Counted from the stretch's first letter, positions 1 to 7,561 are shown. The stretch is DNA of 11,095 nucleotides from an uncultured Burkholderiaceae bacterium (GCA_938022295.1 CALIDR010000241.1:1-11095); one strand, 5' to 3'. The notes: generated from the sequence alone by a model not told the origin. Numbers and translations are program-made.

Positions 1-43
1 GCAGGCCCGCCTGCAGGTCGTTGCGGGGCCGTCGCCGCGCCTC

Positions 44-48
44 GAGGA
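44..48 (+). promoter_or_regulatory. Ribosome binding site of sppA
   Basis: GAGGA lies seven bases before the ATG at 56. It decides the start, because the same frame is open upstream to the window edge. The rest of the first 55 bases shows no recognisable gene end. Confidence 0.6.
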
Positions 49-55
49 TCCGACC

Positions 56-1927
56 ATGGCCGACCGCCCGCGCGGCTTCGTGCGCCGCTATCTCGCCGCC
101 CTGTGGGCCGTCGTCGACGGCACCCGCCGGCTGGTGCTGAACCTGCTCTTCCTCGCCTTGCTGGTCGCCGTCGGCGGCGCACTGCTGTGGTGGGCGACCA
201 CCGGCGGCGCGCCGCGGCTCGAAGAGCGCACGATGCTGGTGCTCGACCTGAAGGGCCCGCTCGTGGAGCAGCGCCGCCCGGTGCCGCTCGCGACCCGCCT
301 CGGCCCCGGCGCCGTCGAGGCGCAGGTCGTGCTGCGCGACGTCCTCGCCGCGCTCGACGCCGCCGCCCGCGACCCGAAGATCACCGGCGCGCTGCTGCTG
401 CTCGACGATTTCGGCGGCGCCGGGCCGGCGACGCTGCGCGAGGTGGCCGCCGCCGTCGACCGCTTCGAGGCCGCCGGCAAGCCGGTCGCGGCCTGGGCGA
501 CGCGCTACGACCAGCGCGCCTACTTCGTCGCCGCCCACGCGAGCGAGGTCTGGCTGCACCCGCTGGGCGCCGTGCTGCCCACCGGCTACGGCGGCCTGCG
601 CACGTACTGGAAGGGCGCCCTCGACCGCCTCGGCGTCACGCCGAACGTGGTGCGCGCCGGGCGCTACAAGAACCTCGCCGAGGTGTTCACCGACACCGCG
701 CCGTCGCCCGAGACGGTGGAGAGCGAGTCGTTCGTGCTCGAGGCGCTGTGGGCCGACTGGACGCGCGGCGTCGAGACCGCGCGGCGGCTGAGCACCGGCA
801 CGATCGCGACGCTGATCGACGAGGCGCCGCAGCGCCTGGCCGCCGCCGAGGGCGACGCGGCGAAGCTGGCGCTGGAGGCCAAGCTCGTCGACGCGCTGCT
901 GACGCGCGACGAGGTGCGCACGCGGCTCGCCCAGCGCGGCGCCGAGGACGCCGAGCACCACACGTTCCGCCAGGTCTCGCTCGCCGGCTACCTGCCGCAC
1001 GCGCGCCAGCCGGCCACGGGCGACGCGGTGGGCGTCGTCGTCGCCGAGGGGACGATCGTCGACGGCGAAGCGCCGCCGGGCATGGTCGGCGGGCGGACGA
1101 CGGCCGAGCTGCTGCGCCGCGCGCGCCACGACGAGCGGATCAAGGCGGTCGTGCTGCGCATCGACTCGGGCGGCGGCAGCGTGCTCGGCAGCGAGCTGAT
1201 CCGCCGCGAAGTCGAGCTGCTGCGCATCGCCGGCAAGCCGGTCGTCGCCTCGATGGGCGACCTGGCCGCCTCGGGCGGCTACTGGATCGCGATGGCGGCC
1301 GACGAGATCGTCGCCGACCCGGCGACCGTCACCGGCTCGATCGGCGTCGTCGGCCTGCTGCCCACCGCCGAAGGGCTCGTCGAGCGGCTCGGGCTCGAGG
1401 TGCACGGGCAGGCGACGACATGGCTCGCGACCGCCTACGACCCGCGGCGGCCGGTCGACCCGCGCTGGCTCGAGATGATGCAGCGCTCGGTCGACCACGC
1501 GTACGCCGACTTCCTGCGCAAGGCCGCCGCCGGCCGCAACCGCACGCCGGCGCAGATCGACGAGGTCGCGCAGGGGCGGATCTGGACCGGCGCCCAGGCG
1601 CTGGAGCGCGGCCTCGTCGACCGCACCGGCAGCCTGCGCGACGCCGTGGCCGTGGCGGCGCGCCGCGCCGGACTCGGCGAGGACCCGCCGCTGCGCTACG
1701 TCGAGGCCGAGCGCGGCGCCCTGGCCCGCCTCCTCGAATGGCTCGGCGGCGAGGTCGGGCTTGCGGGGTGGGCCGAGGCGGCGCGCCGCGACGTGGCGGC
1801 CGCCGCCTTCGGCACGCCGCCGGCGCTGGCGCGGTGGCTCGTGCCGCCCGAGGCGGCGTGGCTCGTCGAGCAGGCGCTGCAGCAGCCGCTGGCGCCGCTC
1901 GCGCATTGCCTGTGCGAGGCGCCGTGA
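56..1927 (+). CDS. sppA: Signal peptide peptidase SppA, 67K type (peptidase S49)
   Basis: A membrane-anchored serine protease of family S49, which degrades cleaved signal peptides in the inner membrane. The 623 residues match the long two-domain (67K) form. A basic N-terminus is followed by one membrane segment at about residues 26-46. Two S49 repeats follow, the first at about 60-300 and the second at about 325-550. The Ser/Lys dyad is visible: Lys205 in RAGRYKNLAE in the first repeat and Ser406 in DLAASGGYW in the second. Their spacing is almost that of the E. coli enzyme (Lys209/Ser409, recalled). The start at 56 is supported by GAGGA seven bases upstream. The frame remains open to the left edge, so a longer N-terminus cannot be formally excluded. 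The next gene, PhoD, converges on it 33 bp downstream. Nothing looks broken. Confidence 0.95.
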   Translation: MADRPRGFVRRYLAALWAVVDGTRRLVLNLLFLALLVAVGGALLWWATTGGAPRLEERTMLVLDLKGPLVEQRRPVPLATRLGPGAVEAQVVLRDVLAALDAAARDPKITGALLLLDDFGGAGPATLREVAAAVDRFEAAGKPVAAWATRYDQRAYFVAAHASEVWLHPLGAVLPTGYGGLRTYWKGALDRLGVTPNVVRAGRYKNLAEVFTDTAPSPETVESESFVLEALWADWTRGVETARRLSTGTIATLIDEAPQRLAAAEGDAAKLALEAKLVDALLTRDEVRTRLAQRGAEDAEHHTFRQVSLAGYLPHARQPATGDAVGVVVAEGTIVDGEAPPGMVGGRTTAELLRRARHDERIKAVVLRIDSGGGSVLGSELIRREVELLRIAGKPVVASMGDLAASGGYWIAMAADEIVADPATVTGSIGVVGLLPTAEGLVERLGLEVHGQATTWLATAYDPRRPVDPRWLEMMQRSVDHAYADFLRKAAAGRNRTPAQIDEVAQGRIWTGAQALERGLVDRTGSLRDAVAVAARRAGLGEDPPLRYVEAERGALARLLEWLGGEVGLAGWAEAARRDVAAAAFGTPPALARWLVPPEAAWLVEQALQQPLAPLAHCLCEAP

Positions 1928-1936
1928 GCCGCCGAA

Positions 1937-1950
1937 CCGGCCAGGGCCGG
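1937..1950. terminator. Inverted repeat between convergent sppA and phoD
   Basis: CCGGCC-AG-GGCCGG forms a perfect inverted repeat (five GC pairs around a four-base loop) inside the 33-bp gap between the two converging stop codons. Position and symmetry suit a bidirectional terminator. There is no T-tract on either strand, so intrinsic termination is only inferred. Confidence 0.35.
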
Positions 1951-1960
1951 CGCGGCGCCG

Positions 1961-3517
1961 CTACGCCGGCTGCGGCCCGGGCCGCGCGGCGTCGACGACG
2001 AAGCGCGCGAGCGTGGACACCGCGCTCGCCGGGTCGAGCACGTCGTCGACGCCGGTCAGCTCGGCTTCGAGCCGCCGCGCGTCGAGCCGCAGGCGCACGT
2101 AGCCGCGGCGGTCGCTGCGGCCGTACTTCAGGTGCGGGTTGTGCCGCATCGCGTGCGCGATGCGCTCGGGCGAGAGCCCCGAACGGCTGCTGATCGAGGT
2201 GCCGCAGAACTCGCTGGCGACGACCGGTGACGCGGCGTCGTCGAAGTCGACCTTGAGGTCGGCGACGTAGTGCGTGTGCACGTCGCCGCCGAGCACGACG
2301 ACGCCCGGCACGCGGCGGCGGGCGACGGTCTCGAGCAGGCGCTGCCGCGCCGGGGCGTAGCCGTCCCAGCCGTCGGTCCAGGCGAGCGCGTCGGCCCGGT
2401 CCTCGCCCTCGCCCTCGCCGCCCGGCGGCGGGGCGGCGAAGCGCGCCATCAGCGTCTGCTGCGCGACCAGGTTCCACGGCCGCTCGAGGTCCCAGCCGTC
2501 GGCGAGCCACTGCTCCTGCGCCGCGCCGAGCAGGCTGCGCTTCGGGTCGCCGAGCGCCGGGCACGCCGCCGCGCCGACGACGTTGGAGCCGCCGCGCCCG
2601 GGGCGCGGGCAGGCCTGCGGGTCGCGGAACTGGCGGGTGTCGAGCAGGTGGATGCGCGCGAGGCGCCCCCAGTCCAGCCGGCCGTGGACGCGCATCTCGC
2701 CGCCGGCCACCACCAGGTTCGGCCGCGCCGACTTCGGGAACGGCGTGTGCTCCCAGTACGCCTGATAGGCCGCGGCGCGCTGCGCCGCGAAGTCGTCCTG
2801 CAGCGCCTGGCCCTGCAGCGCCGCGTAGTCGTTGTCGACCTCGTGGTCGTCCCACACCATCAGCCACGGCGCGGCGGCGTGCGCGGCCTGCAGCAGCGGG
2901 TCGGCCTTGTAGGTGGCGTAGCGCGCGCGGTACTGGTCGAGTGTCGTCACCAGCCACGGCCCGCCTTCGTGGCGGCGCACCGCCGTGGGCGGCGACGGGT
3001 ATTCGTAGATGTAGTCGCCGAGGAACAGGACGAGGTCCGGCGCGTCGGCGGCCAGCTGGCGCCACGCCGCGTAGTGGCCGGCGTCGTAGCGCTGGCAGCT
3101 CGCGATCGCGAAGGCGAGCGTCGCCGCGGCATCGGCCGCCGGCGCGGTGCGCGTGCGCGCCGCCGGGCTGCGTTCGCCCAGCGCCACGAAGCGGTACCAG
3201 TACCCCCGCGCCGGCTCGAGCCCCGCCGGCTCGGCGTGCACGCTGTGCGCCCACGCCGCCTCGGCGACCTCGGTGCCTCGCGCGGCGATGCGCGTGAAGC
3301 CCTCGTCGTGCGCGACCTCCCACTGCACGTCCACGCGAGGGGACAAGCCGCGGCCGGTCAGCCGCGTCCACAGCACCACGCCGTCGGGCCGCGGGTGACC
3401 GGACGCGACGCCGAGCGCGAAGCGGGGCTCGCCCGCCGCGCCGGCGTGGCGCACGAGCGCCGGCACACCGACGGCGGCGGCCAATGCGCCGTGGAGGATG
3501 GTGCGACGCCGCCACAT
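1961..3517 (-). CDS. phoD: PhoD-family alkaline phosphatase/phosphodiesterase, Tat-exported
   Basis: A 518-residue metallophosphoesterase of the PhoD family, which releases phosphate from phosphomonoesters and diesters outside the cytoplasm. The N-terminus has a twin-arginine-type signal (WRRRTILHG, then a hydrophobic stretch ending near AGA at 25-27). Next comes an Ig-like PhoD_N domain (about 31-130), then the catalytic domain. Family motifs are intact: SCQRYD with Cys141, LGDYIYEY with Asp168, WDDHEVDND at 222-230 and LGGDVHTHY with Asp412, His414 and His416; these match the Fe/Ca-binding positions of characterised PhoD. A GEGEGE loop encoded by a hexamer repeat interrupts the catalytic domain. 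The ATG at 3517 is chosen because it gives a complete Tat signal. No Shine-Dalgarno precedes it, and the frame stays open far upstream only as an antisense shadow of the genes beyond. No Pho box was recognised. Substrate range is unknown. Confidence 0.93.
   Translation of the reverse strand: MWRRRTILHGALAAAVGVPALVRHAGAAGEPRFALGVASGHPRPDGVVLWTRLTGRGLSPRVDVQWEVAHDEGFTRIAARGTEVAEAAWAHSVHAEPAGLEPARGYWYRFVALGERSPAARTRTAPAADAAATLAFAIASCQRYDAGHYAAWRQLAADAPDLVLFLGDYIYEYPSPPTAVRRHEGGPWLVTTLDQYRARYATYKADPLLQAAHAAAPWLMVWDDHEVDNDYAALQGQALQDDFAAQRAAAYQAYWEHTPFPKSARPNLVVAGGEMRVHGRLDWGRLARIHLLDTRQFRDPQACPRPGRGGSNVVGAAACPALGDPKRSLLGAAQEQWLADGWDLERPWNLVAQQTLMARFAAPPPGGEGEGEDRADALAWTDGWDGYAPARQRLLETVARRRVPGVVVLGGDVHTHYVADLKVDFDDAASPVVASEFCGTSISSRSGLSPERIAHAMRHNPHLKYGRSDRRGYVRLRLDARRLEAELTGVDDVLDPASAVSTLARFVVDAARPGPQPA
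2401..2418. repeat. Hexamer tandem repeat CCTCGC x3 inside phoD
   Basis: Three perfect copies of CCTCGC lie head to tail. On the coding strand they encode the alternating Gly/Glu run in PGGEGEGED, a probable surface loop of the PhoD catalytic domain. A change by whole units would keep the reading frame. Confidence 0.75.
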
Positions 3518-3523
3518 GCGCGC

Positions 3524-3529
3524 AGTATC
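3524..3529 (-). promoter_or_regulatory. Possible -10 box of phoD
   Basis: On the minus strand GATACT ends six bases before the phoD ATG. If used, transcription would begin at or next to the start codon, giving a leaderless message; this would explain the absence of a ribosome binding site. No convincing TTGACA-like -35 box lies at the expected distance. This is a weak inference from one hexamer. Confidence 0.25.
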
Positions 3530-3625
3530 GAAGGTCGGCGTGACGCCTGCACGACGGCGCCGCGACGGCCCTTGCCCGGGCGCAAGCCCCTGGCCCGCGA
3601 CGCGGGCATCATCGGCGGCTGCCCG

Positions 3626-4363
3626 ATGCCGCCCCCGCACCACCCGCCACCCCCACCAGATGCTGCCGCGACACCGGGCTGGCGCGCGCTGCTCGCGCGC
3701 ACCGAGGGCCGGCTGCTCGCGGTGGGGCTGGCGCTGACGCTCGCGATCGCCGCCGCGGTGGGCATCGGCCTGATGCTGGCGCCGACGGCCACGCTGACCT
3801 ACGCCGCGGTGATCGGCCTGAACGTCGTCATCGGCCGTGCCGCGGGCATGAGCTTCGGCATCGCCGGCGGCCTCGGCCCGCTCGAGGTGATCCTGTGCAA
3901 CCTCGTCGTCGAGTCGGCGCAGGTGCTCGTGATCTACCCGCTGTTCGTGCTCGGCTGGCAGCAGCTGATCGACACCCGGCGCATCGCGCCGCAGCTCGCG
4001 CGCCTGCGCGCGGCCGCCGAGTCGGGGCACGGCAGCGTGCGGCGCTTCGGCATCGCGGGCCTGTTCCTGTTCGTGTTCATGCCGTTCTGGATGACCGGGC
4101 CCGTCGTCGGCGCGATCATCGGCTTCCTGCTCGGGCTGCACACCGCCGTCAACCTCGGCGTCGTGCTGTCGGCCACGGCGCTGGCGATCGTCGTCTACGC
4201 GCGCCTGTTCGAGCAGGTCGACGCCTGGGCCGCGGCGCTGCACCCGTACGCGGTGTTCGGCGTCATCGTCGGCCTCGTCGCCGTCGCGGCGGTCGTGCGG
4301 CGTTGGCTGCAGCGCTCGCCGGCCGCCACGCGCGCCGCACCGCGCAAGACGGCGGGCGAGTGA
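3626..4363 (+). CDS. Small multidrug export family membrane protein (COG2426-like)
   Basis: A 245-residue integral membrane protein that I place in the Sm_multidrug_ex family (PF06695/COG2426). Despite the name, transport activity of this family is not firmly established. About six membrane segments are visible, near residues 30-52, 55-73, 86-110, 144-170, 171-193 and 205-228. They are separated by a basic cytoplasmic-looking loop (DTRRIAPQLARLR) and contain family-like stretches such as GLGPLEVILCNL and FMPFWMTGPVVGA. The protein is longer than the roughly 150-170 residues I recall as typical. The extra length is a Pro/His-rich N-terminal tail (HHPPPPP) before helix 1. The ATG at 3626 is the only good start before helix 1; GGCGG seven bases upstream is a weak binding site. 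It is divergent from phoD (108-bp gap) and 66 bp ahead of rep. Family assignment is moderately sure, function unknown. Confidence 0.75.
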   Translation: MPPPHHPPPPPDAAATPGWRALLARTEGRLLAVGLALTLAIAAAVGIGLMLAPTATLTYAAVIGLNVVIGRAAGMSFGIAGGLGPLEVILCNLVVESAQVLVIYPLFVLGWQQLIDTRRIAPQLARLRAAAESGHGSVRRFGIAGLFLFVFMPFWMTGPVVGAIIGFLLGLHTAVNLGVVLSATALAIVVYARLFEQVDAWAAALHPYAVFGVIVGLVAVAAVVRRWLQRSPAATRAAPRKTAGE

Positions 4364-4373
4364 AGCCCTCCTG

Positions 4374-4398
4374 CCGCGGGCCGGCGCCGGCCGCGCGG
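4374..4398. terminator. GC-rich palindrome between the membrane protein gene and rep
   Basis: A perfect 14-bp palindrome, GGCCGGCGCCGGCC (4379-4392), is flanked by CCGCG on the left and CGCGG on the right with one unpaired G. Together they can form a stem of about ten pairs around GCGC. It begins ten bases after the upstream stop codon and ends one base before the TATGAT box. It could be a terminator (no T-tract is present) or a protein-binding site over the -35 region of rep. Confidence 0.4.
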
Positions 4399-4399
4399 C

Positions 4400-4405
4400 T
4401 ATGAT
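4400..4405 (+). promoter_or_regulatory. Likely -10 box of rep
   Basis: TATGAT differs at one position from the consensus TATAAT and stands out in surroundings that are nearly pure G and C. It lies 24 bases before the rep ATG, so the message would have a leader of roughly 18 bases. No TTGACA-like -35 is seen; that position is covered by the palindrome. Confidence 0.4.
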
Positions 4406-4429
4406 CCGCGCCCCCTCGACGCCCCGCCG

Positions 4430-6496
4430 ATGGCCGCCCTGCCTCCGACCCTCAACCCCGCCCAGCTCGACGCGGTGCATCACCTGGCGGGGCCGTGCCT
4501 GGTGCTCGCCGGTGCCGGCTCCGGCAAGACGCGCGTGATCGTGCACAAGATCGCGCGCCTGCTGCAGGTCGGGCTCGAGCCGAGGCAGGTCGCGGCGATC
4601 ACGTTCACCAACAAGGCGGCGGCCGAGATGCGCGAGCGCGCGAAGGCGCTCGTCGGCCCGCGGGCGGCGAAGGACCTCGTCGTCTCGACGTTCCACAGCC
4701 TGGGCGTGCGGATGCTGCGCGAGGACGGCGCGCGCATCGGCCTGAAGCCCAACTTCTCGATCCTCGACGGCGACGACGTGCTCGGCGTGCTGCGCGACGC
4801 CGGCGGCACAACCGACGCGAAGACGGCGCGCCACTGGCAGTGGGCGATCTCGCGCTGGAAGAACCAGGGCCTGAACGCCGGGCAGGCGCTCGCCGTGGCG
4901 GCGAGCGACGACGAGGCGGTGGCGGCGAAGGTGATGCAGCGTTACGAGGAGCGCCTGGCCGCGTACCAGGCGGTCGACTTCGACGACCTGATCGGCCTGC
5001 CGCTGAAGCTGCTCGCCGCCGACGCCGACGCGCGCGCGAAGTGGCAGGAGCGCTTCCGCCACGTGCTCGTCGACGAGGTCCAGGACACCAACGCGGTGCA
5101 GTACGAGCTGCTGAAGGCGCTCGTCGACCACGCCGACGACCGCCGCCGCGGCCGCTTCACGGCGGTGGGCGACGACGACCAGAGCATCTACGGCTGGCGC
5201 GGCGCGACGCTGGACAACCTCAGGCGCCTGCCGCAGGACTTCCCGGCGCTCAAGGTGATCCCGCTCGAGCAGAACTACCGCTCGACGGGGCACATCCTGC
5301 GCGCGGCCAACGCCGTGATCTCGGGCAACCCGAAGCTGTACCCGAAGACGCTGTGGAGCGCGCTCGGCGAGGGCGAGCCGGTGCGCCTGATCGAGTGCGA
5401 CGGCGAGGAGCACGAGGCCGAGCGCGCGGTGGCGTTCATCCAGTCGATCCGCGGGCAGGGCGGCGCGAAGCTCGCCGACTTCGCGGTGCTGTACCGCGCC
5501 AACCACCAGGCGAAGGCCTTCGAGCAGAAGCTGCGCGCGGCGCAGATCCCGTACCGGGTCTCGGGCGGGCAGAGCTTCTTCGACCGCGCCGAGATCAAGG
5601 ACCTCGTCGCCTGGCTGCGCCTGCTCGTGAACCCCGACGACGACCCGGCGTTCCTGCGCGCGGTGACGACACCCAGGCGCGGCATCGGCCACACGACGCT
5701 CGGCAGGCTCGGCGAGTTCGCCGGCCGCTGGAAGACGAGCCTGTTCGAGGCGCTGCACTCGCCGAGCCTGGAGACCGCCGTCGGCGCGAAGGCGCTCGCC
5801 GCGCTGCACGAGTTCGGCCGCACCGTGAACGACTTCGAATACCGCGCCCGCCACACCGAAGGTGGCGAGGCAGCGCGCGCGCTGCTGCTCGACTGGCTGC
5901 AGGACATCGGCTACGAGCAGCACCTGCACGACGGCGAGGACAACGCGAAGCTCGCCGCCGCGCGCTGGAGCAACGTGCTCGACTTCGTCGACTGGATCGC
6001 CAAGCGCTGCGGCGGCGAGATCGTGCAGGACGGCGGCACGTTCGAGACCGAGCGGCAGAGCGTGCTGCAGGTCGCGCAGACGATCAGCGTGATCGCGAGC
6101 CTCGCCGAGCGCGGCGACGACGCCGACGTCGTCACGCTGTCGACGCTGCACGCGGCCAAGGGCCTCGAGTGGCCTCACGTGTTCCTCGCCGGCGTCAACG
6201 AGGGGCTGCTGCCGTTCACCGGCCGCGACGGCGACGACGCCGACGCGGCTCCCGGCCGGCTCGAGGAGGAGCGCCGGCTGATGTACGTGGGCATCACGCG
6301 CGCGCAGCGCACGCTCGCGGTGAGCACGCTGCGCCGGCGCAAGCGCGGCCGCGAGACGGTGGCCGGCGTGCCGAGCCGCTTCATCGCCGAGATGAAGCTG
6401 AACGAGTCGCAGCCGAAGGTGGACCCGAAGGACCGGCTGAAGGCCCTGCGCGCGCAACTCGCCGCGCGCGCCCCGGCACCGACGGGCGCCGGCTGA
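4430..6496 (+). CDS. rep: ATP-dependent DNA helicase Rep (superfamily 1, UvrD/Rep)
   Basis: A 688-residue 3'-to-5' DNA helicase that in E. coli clears proteins ahead of the replication fork and helps restart. All SF1A motifs are present: Q-motif region LNPAQLDAV, Walker A GAGSGKTR (Lys33), Ia TFTNKAAAEM, Ib STFHSLG, II LVDEVQDTN (Asp215/Glu216), III GDDDQSIYGWRG, IV EQNYRSTGHILRAAN, V TLSTLHAAKGLEW and VI EEERRLMYVGITRAQR (Arg624). Length (E. coli Rep is 673) and the AANAVISGNP region favour Rep over UvrD or PcrA. The C-terminus ends soon after the helicase core, with a short basic tail. Motif II has Val where I recall an aromatic residue in E. coli Rep and UvrD. There is no Shine-Dalgarno; the ATG at 4430 is the first that keeps the Q-motif. 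A TATGAT box upstream suggests its own promoter. Confidence 0.95.
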   Translation: MAALPPTLNPAQLDAVHHLAGPCLVLAGAGSGKTRVIVHKIARLLQVGLEPRQVAAITFTNKAAAEMRERAKALVGPRAAKDLVVSTFHSLGVRMLREDGARIGLKPNFSILDGDDVLGVLRDAGGTTDAKTARHWQWAISRWKNQGLNAGQALAVAASDDEAVAAKVMQRYEERLAAYQAVDFDDLIGLPLKLLAADADARAKWQERFRHVLVDEVQDTNAVQYELLKALVDHADDRRRGRFTAVGDDDQSIYGWRGATLDNLRRLPQDFPALKVIPLEQNYRSTGHILRAANAVISGNPKLYPKTLWSALGEGEPVRLIECDGEEHEAERAVAFIQSIRGQGGAKLADFAVLYRANHQAKAFEQKLRAAQIPYRVSGGQSFFDRAEIKDLVAWLRLLVNPDDDPAFLRAVTTPRRGIGHTTLGRLGEFAGRWKTSLFEALHSPSLETAVGAKALAALHEFGRTVNDFEYRARHTEGGEAARALLLDWLQDIGYEQHLHDGEDNAKLAAARWSNVLDFVDWIAKRCGGEIVQDGGTFETERQSVLQVAQTISVIASLAERGDDADVVTLSTLHAAKGLEWPHVFLAGVNEGLLPFTGRDGDDADAAPGRLEEERRLMYVGITRAQRTLAVSTLRRRKRGRETVAGVPSRFIAEMKLNESQPKVDPKDRLKALRAQLAARAPAPTGAG

Positions 6497-6521
6497 GGGC
6501 GACGCGTCAGCGCGCCGGCGC
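6486..6521. terminator. Inverted repeat spanning the convergent ends of rep and the lipoprotein gene
   Basis: The left arm GCGCCGGCTGA (6486-6496) is the end of rep. The right arm TCAGCGCGCCGGCGC (6507-6521) is the end of the opposing gene. The arms pair as a 7-bp GC stem plus CTGA/TCAG with a bulge, over the 10-bp gap. A shared terminator built from both stop regions is plausible; no T-tract is seen. Confidence 0.35.
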
Positions 6522-7100
6522 GGACGCGGCCGGCGCGATCGGGAACCGCTTGAAGGCGAGCCGCACCGCCTCGTCGAGCGACCCCTGCAGGTCGTCGATC
6601 GCCTTCTGCGTCACGGTGCCGACGACGACGCCTTCCCACACCAGCTGCTTGCGTGCGGCGTCGACGAGGTCGACGTTGACCGTGCCCTCGCGGTAGGTCG
6701 TCACCTCCTGCTGGACCAGCGGCCAGCCGCCGTACAGACCCCACCGGTAGCTGTAGTAGCCGTAGTAGCCGAGCGTCGGCGCCGGCGTCACGCGCACCCG
6801 CTCGGTGAGGGCGGCGTTGAAGTTGACGAGCAGCTGCGGCGCGGCTTCGTCGTAGCGCAGCCCGCGCGCCTCGAGCTCGCGCCGCGCGGCGGCCTTCAGG
6901 TGCTGCGAGACGATCGTCTGGTAGCCGGCGCGGTCGGTCCCGAGCGGGCTGTAGAACGCGAACGTGCGGTACTGCGCGAGGTCGACGCCGGGCTCGACCG
7001 TCGTGCGCACTTCGGGGACCGTGGCGCAGCCCGCGAGGGCCAGCGCCGCGGTGGCCGCGGCAGCGGCAAGCCATGTTCGGCGGCGGGGGCGGGCATTCAT
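6507..7100 (-). CDS. DUF4136-family lipoprotein
   Basis: A 197-residue secreted lipoprotein. Basic residues (RPRRR) precede a hydrophobic stretch and a lipobox, LALAGC, with the lipidated Cys at 25. The mature part has the DUF4136 pattern (PF13590): VDLAQYRTFAFY near the start, a central segment predicting VNFNAAL strands, and a C-terminal NVDLVDAARKQLVWEGVVVG section followed by a helix. A Tyr/Gly-rich stretch, LGYYGYYSYRW, sits in the middle. The function of the family is not known; members are envelope proteins. The ATG at 7100 is chosen because GGAGGT lies seven bases upstream. An in-frame ATG at 7115 is unlikely because it would overlap that site. The gene converges on rep and faces away from the gap to its right, so it is probably transcribed alone. 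Confidence 0.88.
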   Translation of the reverse strand: MNARPRRRTWLAAAAATAALALAGCATVPEVRTTVEPGVDLAQYRTFAFYSPLGTDRAGYQTIVSQHLKAAARRELEARGLRYDEAAPQLLVNFNAALTERVRVTPAPTLGYYGYYSYRWGLYGGWPLVQQEVTTYREGTVNVDLVDAARKQLVWEGVVVGTVTQKAIDDLQGSLDEAVRLAFKRFPIAPAASAPAR

Positions 7101-7107
7101 CGCAGCG

Positions 7108-7113
7108 ACCTCC
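7108..7113 (-). promoter_or_regulatory. Ribosome binding site of the DUF4136 lipoprotein
   Basis: GGAGGT on the minus strand, seven bases before the ATG at 7100. It selects this start over the in-frame ATG at 7115. Confidence 0.75.
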
Positions 7114-7561
7114 ATGGCGAGCGTAACGCATGGGCCTGCGGGCCCGTTGACGGCGCGCGACGATCGCTGCGCCGGCCCGGGCACCACATCGTCCGGCCTC
7201 GGCCGGCTCGCGAAGCCCGGTCGTGGCCGCGCCCGCCGACCGCGGCGACAGGCCGGGCAACCGCGCTGCCACCCGGATGCCCGCGGCTCGGCGGCCGGCC
7301 GGGCCACGCTCCCCTCGAGCGCCGATGCTGAGCGCGTTCTCCCTGCATACACGATCGACCCTCCCGCCGTCCGTCTGCCGCATTGCCGCAGCGCCACGCC
7401 CCCCGCGCGCGTCAAGGCGCAAGTGCCGGTCGTGCGGCGCATGGGTTGCGGAATCAGCCAGCTGCTCGGTCGTCGCAGGCCTGCACCGCCGATTCGACCC
7501 GATGTGCCCGCAGGGCAGCGCCACGGCTGGGCGACGAGGCCAGCAGGCGACCCGTCGGTCA

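Noticed and set aside
1..55. CCTGCAGGTCG followed by GAGGATCC looks like part of a cloning-vector polylinker.
   Set aside because: The bases between do not match the polylinker order, and the sequence runs without a break into a natural SppA gene with a sensible binding site. Restriction-site likeness is easily met by chance in GC-rich DNA.
103..2193. A long plus-strand frame overlapping SppA, almost entirely Arg, Ala, Pro and Gly.
   Set aside because: It is a frame-shifted shadow of sppA with no domain, no binding site and extreme Arg content.
1961..6457. A stop-free minus-strand frame of about 1,500 codons running through rep and the membrane-protein gene into phoD.
   Set aside because: Only the last 519 codons (from 3517) have a Tat signal and PhoD motifs. 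The rest is antisense to well-supported genes and reads as Arg/Ala/His-rich shadow, as expected at this GC content.
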